Notes: a model not told the origin generated them from the letters alone. Positions 43,673 to 52,423 are shown, counted from the first letter of the stretch. The stretch is 64,000 nt of DNA from Amycolatopsis xylanica (GCF_900107045.1 NZ_FNON01000005.1:62001-126000), one strand, 5' to 3'. Numbers and translations are program-made.

Positions 43673-45823
43673 ATGCGAAGAACTGTGATCACCCGTGGCT
43701 GGTCCGTGCGCGTGGGCGCGGCCGTCGTCACCGCCGCCGCGCTGGCCGGACTCGTCACGCCGTCGGCGGGGTATGCCGCCGTCACCGCACCACCGCCGCC
43801 GCCGTCCGTTCCGCAGGAGAGCACGGACGCGGCGGCCACCGCGCTCGCCGAGGCGTCGGACGTCGAGAAGGTCAAGGCCGTGCGCGCCATCGAGGTCGGT
43901 GAGGCCACCGACGAGTGGCTGATGCTGACCGACAAGAACTTCGTCTTCAAGGTCTACGACAAGATCAGCGCGGACAAGTTCCCGCAGACCAAGGCCGAGG
44001 CGTACCGCGTCTACCGCATCGTGGTCGACCGCCCGGACGCGCCGGACGCGACCGCGTTCATCCGCACCGGCGTCTTCGACTTCGCCGACCGCGACCGCAT
44101 CGAGTACGCCCGCCGCCAGGAAGAGGCCCGCCTCGCGCGGGAAGCGCGCCAGAAGGCCGCGGCCTGGGCGGAGATCCCCGCCGACGCCGCGATGCTCGAC
44201 GGCACCGACCAGAACTTCGTCTACCAGGTGTGGCGCCGCTCGACCGGCCCCAAGGTCAAGGCGGGCGCCGCCGACGCGTGGGGCGGCGACGCCACCGCGT
44301 GGAAGACGTTCATCACCACCACCATCTACACCCTGCACACGCAGGACCAGCGCGACGCGATCGAGAAGGCCAGGCAGGAAGACGCCGAGAAGGCTCGCAT
44401 CCTGGCCGCGCAGCTGGCGAAGAAGAACGCCGCCGCCATCCTCGCGATCACCGCGCCGGAGCCGTGGACGAACCTGACCGACGACAACTTCATCCGCCAG
44501 CTCCTGACGACTCAGGAACTGGCCCAGCCGCGGCACGTCGAGATCCTCAACGCCGCCAACGCCGCGCTGCGCAGCAGCGACCCGGCCGTGTGGAAGGCGT
44601 TCATCGACACCGGCATCTACGACGCCGACAAGCGTGACGCCGCCAGGGAAAAGGCCGCCCGCGAAGAGGCGGACCGCCAGCTCGTCCGCGAAATCAAGGC
44701 CAAGGCCGAGCAGAGCCGCCTCCGCCCGCGCCTGGTCGCCGCCGCGGCCGCGGCACTCGCCGGCACCCCCGCCGACGTCACCAAGTTCCTGAGCGAGGGC
44801 CAGTACGCGGTGCTCGCGCAGTCGCTCATGGCCACCACGCCCGGCGCCAAGGGCTGGTACGTCCGCAGCGGCGGCGGCGACGCCTGGATCACGCCGGGCA
44901 CCCCCGGCGCCGCCGGCGAGGCCAAGCTCGGCGAGTCGACCTGGAAGACCGTCGCGGGCCTGGCCGACCCGGCCTGCTACTCCTTCGAGTCGGCCGGGCA
45001 CGTCGGCAGTTACCTGCGCCAGCAGGACATGCGCGTCAAGCTGCACGCCAGCGACGGCTCAGACCAGTTCAAGCTGGACGCCACCTGGTGCCCGAAGGCC
45101 GGCCTGACCGGTTCCGGCGTGACGCTGGAGTCGAAGGCGCTGCCGGGCCGGTTCATGCGCCACATCAACGCGCAGATCTGGGCGGCCAACGACAGCGGCC
45201 AGAACTGGTGGGACGGCAACCTCGACGTCTACAAGGCCGACGCCACCTGGAACATCGTCGACCCCGACCCGATCATCTCGACCCCGCTGATCCTGCGCTG
45301 GTACAACGACGACGCCCTGCGCACCAAGATCGGCAACCCGAAGTCGCCCGAGGTCGTCGAAAACGGCGTCCGCTACCGCGACTACGCCAACGGCAGGCTC
45401 TACTGGAAGGCCGACCGCGGCGAGGCCCGCATGCTCTCCGGCGCGATCATCCCGGTCTTCGACAGCCTGGGCCGCTTCGACATCAACGGCAGCCCCGCGC
45501 CTCTGGCCATCGACCAGTCCACCTGCGCCGACGGCACAGGCCAGTTCGTGCACTACATCCCCGAGCGCATGATGTCCATCTTCTGGTCACCCAGCACCGG
45601 CGCCCACTGGGTACTCGGCGCGATCCGCGACAAGTGGGCGAGCATGGGCTGGGAGCGGTCCGAACTGGGCTACCCGACCAGTGACGAGTACGACATCCCT
45701 GGCGGCCGCCGCAGCGACTTCCAGAAGGGCTCCATCACCTGGGACAGCGCCACCGGCGCCATCCAGGTCTACCGCCGCGTCGTGATCACCCTGACCCCGA
45801 CCCCGGCCCCACCCACGCCGTAA
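43673..45823 (+). CDS. Secreted multidomain protein: ALF-type helical repeats, AbfB-like lectin domain, LGFP repeats
   Basis: 716 residues from ATG 43673 with a signal peptide (MRRTVITRGWSVRVGAAVVTAAALAGLVTPSAGYAA). Residues ~45-390 hold helical repeats with a recurring L-T/D-x-NFV pattern: MLTDKNFVFKVYDK (~80), LDGTDQNFVYQVW (~172), LTDDNFIRQLL (~265) and GTPADVTKFLSEGQYAVLAQ (~363), as in ALF-repeat proteins. Residues ~436-525 (YSFESAGHVGSYLRQQ, LPGRFMRHINAQIW) are an AbfB-type beta-trefoil that binds arabinose side chains. The C-terminus carries LGFP repeats (RDKWASMGWERSELGYPTSDE), typical of cell-wall attachment. No hydrolase domain is visible, so it is probably an arabinogalactan-binding surface protein. 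Confidence 0.83.
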   Translation: MRRTVITRGWSVRVGAAVVTAAALAGLVTPSAGYAAVTAPPPPPSVPQESTDAAATALAEASDVEKVKAVRAIEVGEATDEWLMLTDKNFVFKVYDKISADKFPQTKAEAYRVYRIVVDRPDAPDATAFIRTGVFDFADRDRIEYARRQEEARLAREARQKAAAWAEIPADAAMLDGTDQNFVYQVWRRSTGPKVKAGAADAWGGDATAWKTFITTTIYTLHTQDQRDAIEKARQEDAEKARILAAQLAKKNAAAILAITAPEPWTNLTDDNFIRQLLTTQELAQPRHVEILNAANAALRSSDPAVWKAFIDTGIYDADKRDAAREKAAREEADRQLVREIKAKAEQSRLRPRLVAAAAAALAGTPADVTKFLSEGQYAVLAQSLMATTPGAKGWYVRSGGGDAWITPGTPGAAGEAKLGESTWKTVAGLADPACYSFESAGHVGSYLRQQDMRVKLHASDGSDQFKLDATWCPKAGLTGSGVTLESKALPGRFMRHINAQIWAANDSGQNWWDGNLDVYKADATWNIVDPDPIISTPLILRWYNDDALRTKIGNPKSPEVVENGVRYRDYANGRLYWKADRGEARMLSGAIIPVFDSLGRFDINGSPAPLAIDQSTCADGTGQFVHYIPERMMSIFWSPSTGAHWVLGAIRDKWASMGWERSELGYPTSDEYDIPGGRRSDFQKGSITWDSATGAIQVYRRVVITLTPTPAPPTP

Positions 45824-45890
45824 GGCATTCCCCGAACTGGGCCCGGCACTCACCCTCTCCCCCGAGTGCCGGGCCCTCCCATACCTGGGT

Positions 45891-45925
45891 TCGTGAGTGC
45901 TGCGGCCGGTCCTACCGAGGGAAAG
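45891..45925. repeat. Degenerate half of a TCGTGAG-type element
   Basis: Left half only: TCGTGAGTGCTGCGGCCGGT followed by CCTACCG, with no matching right arm. It appears to be a decayed or incomplete copy. Confidence 0.6.
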
Positions 45926-46022
45926 GCCCGAACATGACGTGTTCCGGGGCTGGCCGGTGCGGGCTCGCCCAAGTTCGAGGGGGGCCGCGCCGGGCTTGGG
46001 CGCCCTGCCCGGGGAGCTCGGG

Positions 46023-46068
46023 GTCGTGCGCGTTGCGGGCGGTTCTAACCGCCCGCAACGCTCACGAC
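46023..46068. terminator. TCGTG-type hairpin (one mismatched pair)
   Basis: Arms GTCGTGCGCGTTGCGG / CCGCAACGCTCACGAC around GCGGTT-CT-AACCGC; one C-C mismatch in the outer arm. It is about 200 bases from the nearest stop codon. Confidence 0.6.
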
Positions 46069-46100
46069 CTCCCTCACGCAGGCCCCTCGCGCGAGCCCGA

Positions 46101-46275
46101 TTGGGTCAGGGCCTCCCTCACCCAAGCAGCTGGGTGAGGGAGGCCCTGGCCCACATATCTGGGTGAGGGAGGCCCTCACCAACTCGAACTGGGTGAGGGA
46201 GGCCCTGACCCGCATATCTGGGTGAGGGAGGCCCTCACCAACTCGAACTGGGTGAGGGAGGCCCTCACCCAAGCC
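46101..46275. repeat. Array of six GTGAGGGAGGCCCTCAC palindromes
   Basis: Six copies of the GGTGAGGGAGGCCCTCACC-type palindrome, the first in the reverse-complement sense and some with CTGACC or CTGGCC right arms. Copies 3-6 form a duplicated pair with spacers ACTCGAACT and CGCATATCT repeated. It is the same family as the array at 176-779. Confidence 0.88.
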
Positions 46276-46356
46276 ACCCACGCACGCCAATTCGGCTTTC
46301 CGCCCAATAACCCAATGCTGGGCAGTGAGCCCTTGGCCTAGACCACAGTGTGGCTT

Positions 46357-46403
46357 GCGAAACCCGAGTTTGGGCCATCCACTGGCCAAAACTCGGGTTT
46401 CGC
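46357..46403. repeat. 47-base inverted repeat of a different family
   Basis: Two 21-base arms starting GCGAAACCCGAGTTT and ending AAACTCGGGTTTCGC, separated by TCCAC, with one mismatch. It is unrelated in sequence to the other palindromes here and far from any gene end. Confidence 0.75.
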
Positions 46404-46581
46404 GAAGCTCGACTCCTTCAGCCGCTACCGGCCACGCCCCTTGAGCGTCCACAAAGGACGCGCAACCCCACCTTTCGCCCGACCTTGCCGTATTTATCCA
46501 GCTTGTTAGGGCTTCCCGATGGAATGAACGGGGCTTGTGTGTCGCTCAGCCTCGCAAGAGTGGCGTTTGTGCGGACCGGCG

Positions 46582-46640
46582 CCCGGGGGTCGTGAGTGTT
46601 GCGGCCGGTTAGAACCGGCCGCAACACTCACGACCCCGGG
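46582..46640. terminator. Long TCGTGAG-type hairpin at the fadA5 3' end
   Basis: Near-perfect palindrome of about 59 bases: CCCGGGG-TCGTGAGTGTTGCGGCC, GGTT-AG-AACC, then the complement. It ends three bases before the fadA5 stop codon (46644) and is probably its terminator. Confidence 0.75.
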
Positions 46641-46643
46641 GAC

Positions 46644-47777
46644 TCAGCCGAGGCGTTCCAGGACCGTGCCCGTGGCCATGGCGCCGCCCGCGCACATCGT
46701 GATCAGCGCGGTGTTGCCGTCACGGCGCTCCAGCTCGTGCAGCGCGGTCGTGATCAGCCGGGCGCCGGTGCTGCCGACCGGGTGCCCGAGCGCGATCGCC
46801 CCGCCGTTCACGTTCACCCGGCTCTCGTCGGGCGCGTGAACCCGTTGCCACGAAAGGACAACGGACGCGAACGCCTCGTTGACCTCGAAGAGATCGGGGT
46901 CGGCGATCGTCATCCCGGCACGCGCGAGCACGCGCTCGGTCGCCTGGACGGGCCCGTCCAGGTGGTAGTACGGCTCGGCCCCGACCAGCGCCTGCGCCCG
47001 GATCCGCGCCCGCGGCCGCAGCCCGAGCGCACGCGCCTTGGACGACGACATCAGCAGCACGGCCGAAGCGCCGTCGGAGATCTGCGAGGACGTCCCCGCC
47101 GTATGCACCCCGTCCTCCATGACCGGCTTCAAGCGCGCCAGTCCCTCCAAGGTCGTGTCGCGCAGACCCTGGTCGCGCGTGACCAGCTGCTCCTGCGCTT
47201 TCACCGGCACGACTTCCCGGTCGAAATGACCCGCCGCCCACGCCGCCGCCGCTTTCGCTTGGGAGGCGACGCCGAACGCGTCGACGTCGGCGCGGGTGAT
47301 GCCGCGGCGGGCGGCGATGCGCTCGGCCGCGCCGTACTGGTTGGGCATGTCGATCGACCAGGACTCCGGCCGGGGCGTGCCCGCCTCGGTGCCGCGGTTC
47401 GCGCCCAAGGGGACGCGGCTCATGGCTTCGACGCCGCACGCGATGCCGATGTCGATCGCGCCCGCCGCGATCAGCCCGGCGATGAGGTGCGTCGCCTGCT
47501 GGGCCGAGCCGCACTGCGCGTCGATGGTCGTCGCGCCGGTGGTGACCGGCAGGCCCGCGTGCAGCCACGCGGTGCGGGTGATGTTGCCCGCCTGCTCGCC
47601 GGCCTGGGTGACCGTGCCGCCGATGATCTGCTCGACGAGTGCCGGGTCGAGCCCGGACCGGTCGAGCAGGCCGCGCTGAGCGGCACCCAGCAGTTCCGCC
47701 GCGTGCAGGCCGGACAGCCAGCCGCCGCGTTTGCCGATGGGGGTGCGCACGGCATCGACGATGACCGGATCGCCCAC
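46644..47777 (-). CDS. fadA5: Sterol side-chain thiolase FadA5
   Basis: 377 residues from GTG 47777, preceded by GAGGAGG. DPVIVDAVRTPIGKRGGWLSGLHAAELLGA, nucleophile in IDAQCGSAQQATHLIAGLIAAGAIDIGIACGVEAMSRV, NQYGAAERIAARRGITRADVDAFG, QALVGAEPYYHLDGPVQAT, NGGAIALGHPVGSTG and ITMCAGGAMATGTVLERLG are very close to remembered M. tuberculosis FadA5. FadA5 cleaves the 3-ketoacyl-CoA of the sterol side chain, releasing acetyl-CoA. It diverges from cyp125 as in mycobacteria, with two KstR boxes in between. Confidence 0.92.
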   Translation of the reverse strand: MGDPVIVDAVRTPIGKRGGWLSGLHAAELLGAAQRGLLDRSGLDPALVEQIIGGTVTQAGEQAGNITRTAWLHAGLPVTTGATTIDAQCGSAQQATHLIAGLIAAGAIDIGIACGVEAMSRVPLGANRGTEAGTPRPESWSIDMPNQYGAAERIAARRGITRADVDAFGVASQAKAAAAWAAGHFDREVVPVKAQEQLVTRDQGLRDTTLEGLARLKPVMEDGVHTAGTSSQISDGASAVLLMSSSKARALGLRPRARIRAQALVGAEPYYHLDGPVQATERVLARAGMTIADPDLFEVNEAFASVVLSWQRVHAPDESRVNVNGGAIALGHPVGSTGARLITTALHELERRDGNTALITMCAGGAMATGTVLERLG

Positions 47778-47816
47778 GGGTACCTCCTCGTCCGCTTACT
47801 CTCAGTGAGTCGAGAG

Positions 47817-47830
47817 TAGAACACGTTCTA
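47817..47830. promoter_or_regulatory. KstR operator upstream of fadA5
   Basis: TAGAACACGTTCTA is a perfect palindrome and an exact match to the KstR consensus TAGAACnnGTTCTA. It lies 40 bases before the fadA5 start codon. Confidence 0.92.
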
Positions 47831-47970
47831 ATTTAGTGCAAGGAATCACCTGGTCAACCGCCAAGCGGGCAGATCGACGTCTACCTGGAGTTTCCGCTCC
47901 GGATCGGCGAAGTAAACCCCGTTCACTCAGGCCTCTTCCCATGGTTAACGCCGTATGCTCTAATCGGGTT

Positions 47971-47984
47971 TAGAACGTGTTCCA
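47971..47984. promoter_or_regulatory. KstR operator upstream of cyp125
   Basis: TAGAACGTGTTCCA matches the KstR consensus except for one base of the outer right arm. It lies 49 bases before the cyp125 GTG, so fadA5 and cyp125 each have their own site in the 255-base divergent region. Confidence 0.88.
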
Positions 47985-48032
47985 ACTGAGTCCGGACAGT
48001 GTTTTCGACAACGTCGTCGACCAGGAGGTCCC

Positions 48033-49259
48033 GTGGCCGCACCGCTCATCCCCGCCGGTTTCGACTTCACCGATCCCGACCTCTACGCGCATCGGCTTCC
48101 CCTCGAGGAGTTCGCCGAGCTGCGCCAGACGGCCCCGGTCTGGTGGAACCCGCAGCCCCACAACACCGCGGGTTTCGGTGACGACGGCTATTGGGTGGTG
48201 ACGCGGCTGGAAGACGTCAAAGAGGTCTCGCGCGACAGCGAGCTGTACTCGTCGGCCGAGAAGACCGCGATCATCCGCTTCGACGAGACCATGACCGAAG
48301 ACCGGATGAACGCGAACCGCCTTGTCCTGCTCAACATGGACGCCCCGCAGCACACGAAGCTGCGCCGGATCGTGTCCAAGGGCTTCACCCCGCGCTCGAT
48401 CTCCAAGCTCGAAGACGCCCTGCGAGACCGCGCCCACCGCATCGTCAGCGAGGCGAAGGCCAAGGGCTCCGGCGACTTCGTCACCGACGTCGCGTGCGAG
48501 CTGCCGCTGCAGGCGATCGCCGAGCTCATCGGCGTGCCGCAGGAAGACCGCATGAAGCTGTTCGACTGGTCCAACCAGATGATCGCCTACGACGACCCCG
48601 AGTACGAACTCGAGCCGCTCGCCGCGTCGGCCCAGCTCGTCGGCTACGCGTGGAACATGGCCGAGGAACGTCGGAAATGCCCGATGGACGACATCGTCAC
48701 CAAGCTCATCCACGCCGATGTGGACGGTGAGGCGCTCGGCTCCGACGAGTTCGGCTTCTTCGTCATCCTGCTCGCGGTCGCGGGCAACGAGACCACGCGC
48801 AACGCGATCACCCATGGCATGAAGGCGTTTCTCGATCACCCCGACCAGTGGGAGCTCTACAAGGAGCGCCGCCCGAAGACCGCGCCGGACGAGATCGTCC
48901 GCTGGGCCACCCCGGTCGTCGCCTTCCAGCGCACCGCCACCCGCGACACGGTGCTCGGCGGCCAGAGCATCCGCAAGGGCGACCGCGTCGGCATGTTCTA
49001 CAGCTCGGCGAACTTCGACCCCGAGGTCTTCGACCAGCCCGAGAAGTTCGACATCCTGCGCGAGGACAACCCGCACGTCGGCTTCGGCGGCACCGGCTCG
49101 CACTACTGCATCGGCGCCAACCTCGCGCGCCTGGAGATCGACCTGATCTTCAACGCCATCGCCGACGCCATGCCGGACATCACCGAACTCTCGCCGCCGG
49201 ACCGCCTGCGGTCGAGCTGGCTCAACGGCATCAAGCATTACCAAGTGCGCTACGCCTAA
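48033..49259 (+). CDS. cyp125: Cytochrome P450 Cyp125, steroid C26/C27 monooxygenase
   Basis: 408 residues from GTG 48033, with AGGAGG six bases upstream. P450 landmarks: helix-I threonine in LAVAGNETTRNAITHG (~249), E-x-x-R in PDEIVRWATPVVAFQRTA (~286), and heme loop GFGGTGSHYCIGANLARLEIDL with the cysteine ligand near residue 358. HYCIGANLAR and adjacency to fadA5 identify Cyp125 rather than Cyp142. It hydroxylates and oxidises the terminal side-chain carbon of cholesterol or cholestenone to the acid. It lacks about 25 N-terminal residues compared with the mycobacterial protein. Electron-transfer partners are not adjacent. Confidence 0.92.
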   Translation: MAAPLIPAGFDFTDPDLYAHRLPLEEFAELRQTAPVWWNPQPHNTAGFGDDGYWVVTRLEDVKEVSRDSELYSSAEKTAIIRFDETMTEDRMNANRLVLLNMDAPQHTKLRRIVSKGFTPRSISKLEDALRDRAHRIVSEAKAKGSGDFVTDVACELPLQAIAELIGVPQEDRMKLFDWSNQMIAYDDPEYELEPLAASAQLVGYAWNMAEERRKCPMDDIVTKLIHADVDGEALGSDEFGFFVILLAVAGNETTRNAITHGMKAFLDHPDQWELYKERRPKTAPDEIVRWATPVVAFQRTATRDTVLGGQSIRKGDRVGMFYSSANFDPEVFDQPEKFDILREDNPHVGFGGTGSHYCIGANLARLEIDLIFNAIADAMPDITELSPPDRLRSSWLNGIKHYQVRYA

Positions 49260-49268
49260 CATGGCGGG

Positions 49269-50060
49269 ATGCGCTGCCTGATCGATGCCGAAGTCGCCCT
49301 GTCGGTCACCGTGCCCGGCCGCGTCGCGTTCACCCTCGCGGCCGCGGCCGGCGCGGACCGAGAGGAACTGACGCTCTCCGACGACTTCCCGCCCGAGATC
49401 GTCGAGTTCGCTCACGGCACCCGCACGCACGTTTTCGACTTGCCCGCCAGGGATTTCTCGGTTCGCTACCAAGCCGAGTGCGAGATCAAGCCCGTCAAGC
49501 CTCAGGCGCTCACCACCGCCGACCTCGCCATCTACACACGGCCCAGCCGCTACTGCCCGACCGACCGCATGGGTTTCGCCATGGCCGAATTCGGCGGCCT
49601 CAGCGGTGATCGCGCCAAGGTCGACGCCATCGTCGGCTATGTGCACGACCGGATGTCCTATGTGGTCGGTTCGGGCAGCCCGGTCGACGACGCCGTCGAC
49701 CGGTTGCTGGCGGGGGAGGGCGTCTGCCGGGACTTCGCGCACATTTGCGTCGCGCTGTGCCGGGTGATCGACATCCCCGCGCGCTACGTCTCGGTCTACG
49801 CGCCCGGTCTGTCCCCTATGGACTTCCATGCCGTCTTCGAGGCCGCGATCGACGGCCACTGGTACGTCTTCGACGCGACCCGCTTGGCGCCGAGGCAAAG
49901 CCTGGTCCGCGTCGCGACCGGCCGCGACGCCGCGGACACCGCGTTCATCGCGACGCTCGGCGGCTGTGAGATCGACTTCCGTGGCACCGGCCTGTTCGTC
50001 ACCGCCGAGCCTGAACTTCCGGAAGACGACGGCTCGGAGCTGATCCCGCTGGCCTGGTGA
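49269..50060 (+). CDS. Transglutaminase-like cysteine protease-fold protein
   Basis: 263 residues. An N-terminal beta-domain (VALSVTVPGRVAFTLAAAA) precedes the transglutaminase core, with cysteine in LLAGEGVCRDFAHICVALCRVIDIPARYVSVYAPG, histidine in MDFHAVFEAAIDGHWYVFDATR and the aspartate in the same stretch (C-H-D triad complete). It begins nine bases after cyp125 and could share its transcript, yet no sterol role is known for this family. Its last 62 bases overlap the 3' end of the convergent MFS gene. Confidence 0.83.
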   Translation: MRCLIDAEVALSVTVPGRVAFTLAAAAGADREELTLSDDFPPEIVEFAHGTRTHVFDLPARDFSVRYQAECEIKPVKPQALTTADLAIYTRPSRYCPTDRMGFAMAEFGGLSGDRAKVDAIVGYVHDRMSYVVGSGSPVDDAVDRLLAGEGVCRDFAHICVALCRVIDIPARYVSVYAPGLSPMDFHAVFEAAIDGHWYVFDATRLAPRQSLVRVATGRDAADTAFIATLGGCEIDFRGTGLFVTAEPELPEDDGSELIPLAW

Positions 50061-51339
50061 GCACCACGGTCGTGAGCACGGTCCCGATCAGCAGCGCGCC
50101 GGCGACCCAGCAGGCCGCCGTCACCCCGTAGGTCAGGAAAACGTTGCCCAGCAAGGCGATCCCGACCGCCCCGCCGAGCTGCTGGACGGCGTTGAGCAGA
50201 CCGGCGGCCGACCCGGTCTCGGCGGGACCGACCCGGCGCAGCGTCGCGGTGAAGAACCCCGACGTGAACAGCCCTTGCCCGATCCCGCACACCAGCAGCG
50301 CTGGCGCGCCCAGCGCGTACCCGAGCAGCCCGGCGAGCATGATCGCCAGCCCCGCGAACGGCACCTTGCTCCCGAACCGGGGCACGAGCACCCGGCCGGA
50401 GACCACCGAGGCGACACCCGCGCCCACCGACCACGGCACCAGCGTCAGCCCGGCGGCGAGCACGTCGCGATGCTCGGCCAGCTGCACCTGCAACGCCACG
50501 ACCAGCGTAAAGCCGGTGACCACGGCGAAGAACAGCAACGCGGTCGCCAGCCCGGCCGGGAACCCGTGATCGCGGAACAGGCTCATCTCGACGAGTGGGC
50601 TTCGCCCTTGCCGTGACCGCCGCCGCTGGTGCAGTCCGAAGAGGACGAGCGCCGCGACCCCAGCGATGGTCCACAGTGGATTTCCTTCGATCAGCGGATA
50701 CACGATCAGCCCCGTGCCGACGCTCGCCAGCAGCGTGCCCGCGAAGTCGAACCGCGGCCGGTGTGCGGCCTTGTCCTCGGTGAGCAGCGGGCTCGCCGCC
50801 AGCACCAGTACCCCGAGCGGCAGGTTGACCAGGAACACCGCGCGCCACGACGAGCCGAACAGGTCGGCATGCGTCAGCACCCCGCCGAGCAGCGGGCCGC
50901 AGACCGCCGACAGGCCCATGACCGGCCCGATCCATCCGAACGCCTTGGACAGCTCATGGTTCGCGAACATCGAGCGGATCAGCCCGATCGTCTGCGGGAT
51001 GATCAACGCGGCCGCCGCGCCCTGCAGCGCTCGCGCGGTGATCAGCAGCCCGGCCGACCCGGCCAGCGCGCACCACAGCGAAGTGACCACGAAACCGGCG
51101 ACGCCGATCTGGAAGATCCGCTTGCGCCCGATCAGGTCGCCGAGCCGCCCGCCGGTGATCAGCAGGATCGCGAACGGCAGCGTGTAAGCGGCGCTGTACC
51201 ACTGGATGGCCGAGCCGCCACCGCGCAGATCCGCGTCGATCGCGGGCGCGGCGACCTGCACGATCGTCGCGTCAAGCAGGTTCATCGCCTCGGCGGTCAG
51301 CAGGACGGCCAACGCCGCCCCGCGCCTGGAATTCGTCAT
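49999..51339 (-). CDS. MFS drug-resistance transporter (DHA2, 14-TM type)
   Basis: 446 residues from ATG 51339 (MTNSRRGAALAVLLTAEAMNLLDATIVQVAAPAIDADL); longer frames run into the divergent regulator's promoter. Motif A-like GGRLGDLIGRKRIFQIGVAGFV and motif C-like GPVMGLSAVCGPLLGGVLTHADLFGSSWRAVFLVNLPLGVLVL identify a proton-driven DHA2 exporter such as EmrB/QacA. It is divergent from an Lrp/AsnC-type regulator that is its likely controller. The 3' end overlaps the transglutaminase-like gene, so one of the two annotated stops defines a convergent overlap. Confidence 0.88.
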   Translation of the reverse strand: MTNSRRGAALAVLLTAEAMNLLDATIVQVAAPAIDADLRGGGSAIQWYSAAYTLPFAILLITGGRLGDLIGRKRIFQIGVAGFVVTSLWCALAGSAGLLITARALQGAAAALIIPQTIGLIRSMFANHELSKAFGWIGPVMGLSAVCGPLLGGVLTHADLFGSSWRAVFLVNLPLGVLVLAASPLLTEDKAAHRPRFDFAGTLLASVGTGLIVYPLIEGNPLWTIAGVAALVLFGLHQRRRSRQGRSPLVEMSLFRDHGFPAGLATALLFFAVVTGFTLVVALQVQLAEHRDVLAAGLTLVPWSVGAGVASVVSGRVLVPRFGSKVPFAGLAIMLAGLLGYALGAPALLVCGIGQGLFTSGFFTATLRRVGPAETGSAAGLLNAVQQLGGAVGIALLGNVFLTYGVTAACWVAGALLIGTVLTTVVLTRPAGSAPSRRLPEVQARR

Positions 51340-51430
51340 GCCGCGGAGCCTGCCGAGCACTGATCGAACGTTCCACCCACTCACGACGATTTGTCGATTT
51401 GTTCCATCAGCTGCCGTCCCCGTGCAGAAT

Positions 51431-52423
51431 ATGTGCATGCTCGACGAGATAGACCGTGGCCTGATCCACGCACTCCAGCTCGACGGCCGCGCCTCGTTCA
51501 GCCGCATCGCCGAGGTCCTCGGCGTGTCCACCCAGACCATCGCCCGCCGCTACCAGCGCCTGCGTGCCGACCACGGCATGCGCGTGGTCGGCCTGGGCGA
51601 ACCGCACCGCGCCGGCCAGACCCGCTGGCTCGCCAGGCTCACCGCCAGTCCGCACACCGCACAGGACCTCGCGCTCGCGCTGGCCAGGCGCGCCGACACG
51701 TCCTGGGTGAAGCTCGCCTCGGGCGGCACGGAGATCGTCACGATCGTCGACACCGGAGCCGCGACCGGAAACCCCTTGCTGCTGCACGACATTCCGCGCG
51801 CCACGAGCATCACCTCGGTGTCGGCGCACTACATCCTGCACGCCTACCGCGGCGGCCCGACCCCGTGGCCGGGACACCTCAAAGGTCTCACCGAGCACCA
51901 GCAACAGCAGCTGGCACTCGAGGTGGTTCCCGGCGATCGCCTGCTCGCCGCCACCGACCGCGATCTGCTCACCGCACTCGGCCGCGACGGACGCGCCAGC
52001 CTCACCGACCTCGCCGCGGCCACCGGCTGGTCCCCGGCCACGGTCGCACGCAGGCTCGCCGCGCTGCAGTCCACCGGCGAGTTGTTCTTCGACGTCGAGA
52101 TCAACCCGGCACTGCTCGGCGCGACCACGGAAGCACTGCTCTGGATGGCCGTCACGCCGGCGCACCTCGACGCGGTCGGCACCACGCTGGCCCAGCACGA
52201 CGAACTCGCCTTCGTCGCCGCCACCACCGGCCCGACCAACCTGATGGCCCACGCCCTGTGCGCCGATCCCGGCGCGCTGCACCACTACCTGACGCACCGC
52301 CTCGGCACCCTCGACGCGATCCGCACCCTGGAGACCGCGCCCGTCCTGCGCACCCTCAAAGCCGCGGGCCCCCAGCAACCCCGGGATAAAGCGGGCTTTA
52401 CTCCCCGGGATAAAGCCCGCTAA
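51431..52423 (+). CDS. Lrp/AsnC-family regulator with two HTH domains and repeat-encoded tail
   Basis: 330 residues from ATG 51431 (ATG 51437 two codons on is also possible). Two AsnC-type helix-turn-helix units: LDEIDRGLIHALQLDGRASFSRIAEVLGVSTQTIARRYQRLR, and DRDLLTALGRDGRASLTDLAAATGWSPATVARRLAAL near residue 180. Each is followed by a ligand/RAM-like domain. It is divergent from the MFS exporter, its probable target. The last ~18 residues (QQPRDKAGFTPRDKAR) and the TAA stop are encoded by two GATAAAGC palindromic elements, so the natural C-terminus has been altered by repeat insertion. Confidence 0.85.
   Translation: MCMLDEIDRGLIHALQLDGRASFSRIAEVLGVSTQTIARRYQRLRADHGMRVVGLGEPHRAGQTRWLARLTASPHTAQDLALALARRADTSWVKLASGGTEIVTIVDTGAATGNPLLLHDIPRATSITSVSAHYILHAYRGGPTPWPGHLKGLTEHQQQQLALEVVPGDRLLAATDRDLLTALGRDGRASLTDLAAATGWSPATVARRLAALQSTGELFFDVEINPALLGATTEALLWMAVTPAHLDAVGTTLAQHDELAFVAATTGPTNLMAHALCADPGALHHYLTHRLGTLDAIRTLETAPVLRTLKAAGPQQPRDKAGFTPRDKAR

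Larger units (their letters stand above)
45824..46643. other. 820-base intergenic region made of palindromic elements
   Basis: No credible gene. From left to right: a half TCGTGAG element (45891-45925), a complete hairpin (46023-46068), an array of six GTGAGGGAGG palindromes (46101-46275), a 47-base inverted repeat of another type (46357-46403) and a final TCGTGAG hairpin (46582-46640) next to the fadA5 stop. A 23-codon frame ending in the last hairpin (MNGACVSL...) has no ribosome site and is not called. Confidence 0.85.

Noticed and set aside
46518..46592. Small gene MNGACVSLSLARVAFVRTGARGS
   Set aside because: No ribosome site, no conservation evidence, ends in the hairpin by chance or as a remnant; too little to call.
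46023..46640. tRNA or structured riboswitch
   Set aside because: Hairpins are simple perfect palindromes without cloverleaf or conserved riboswitch features.
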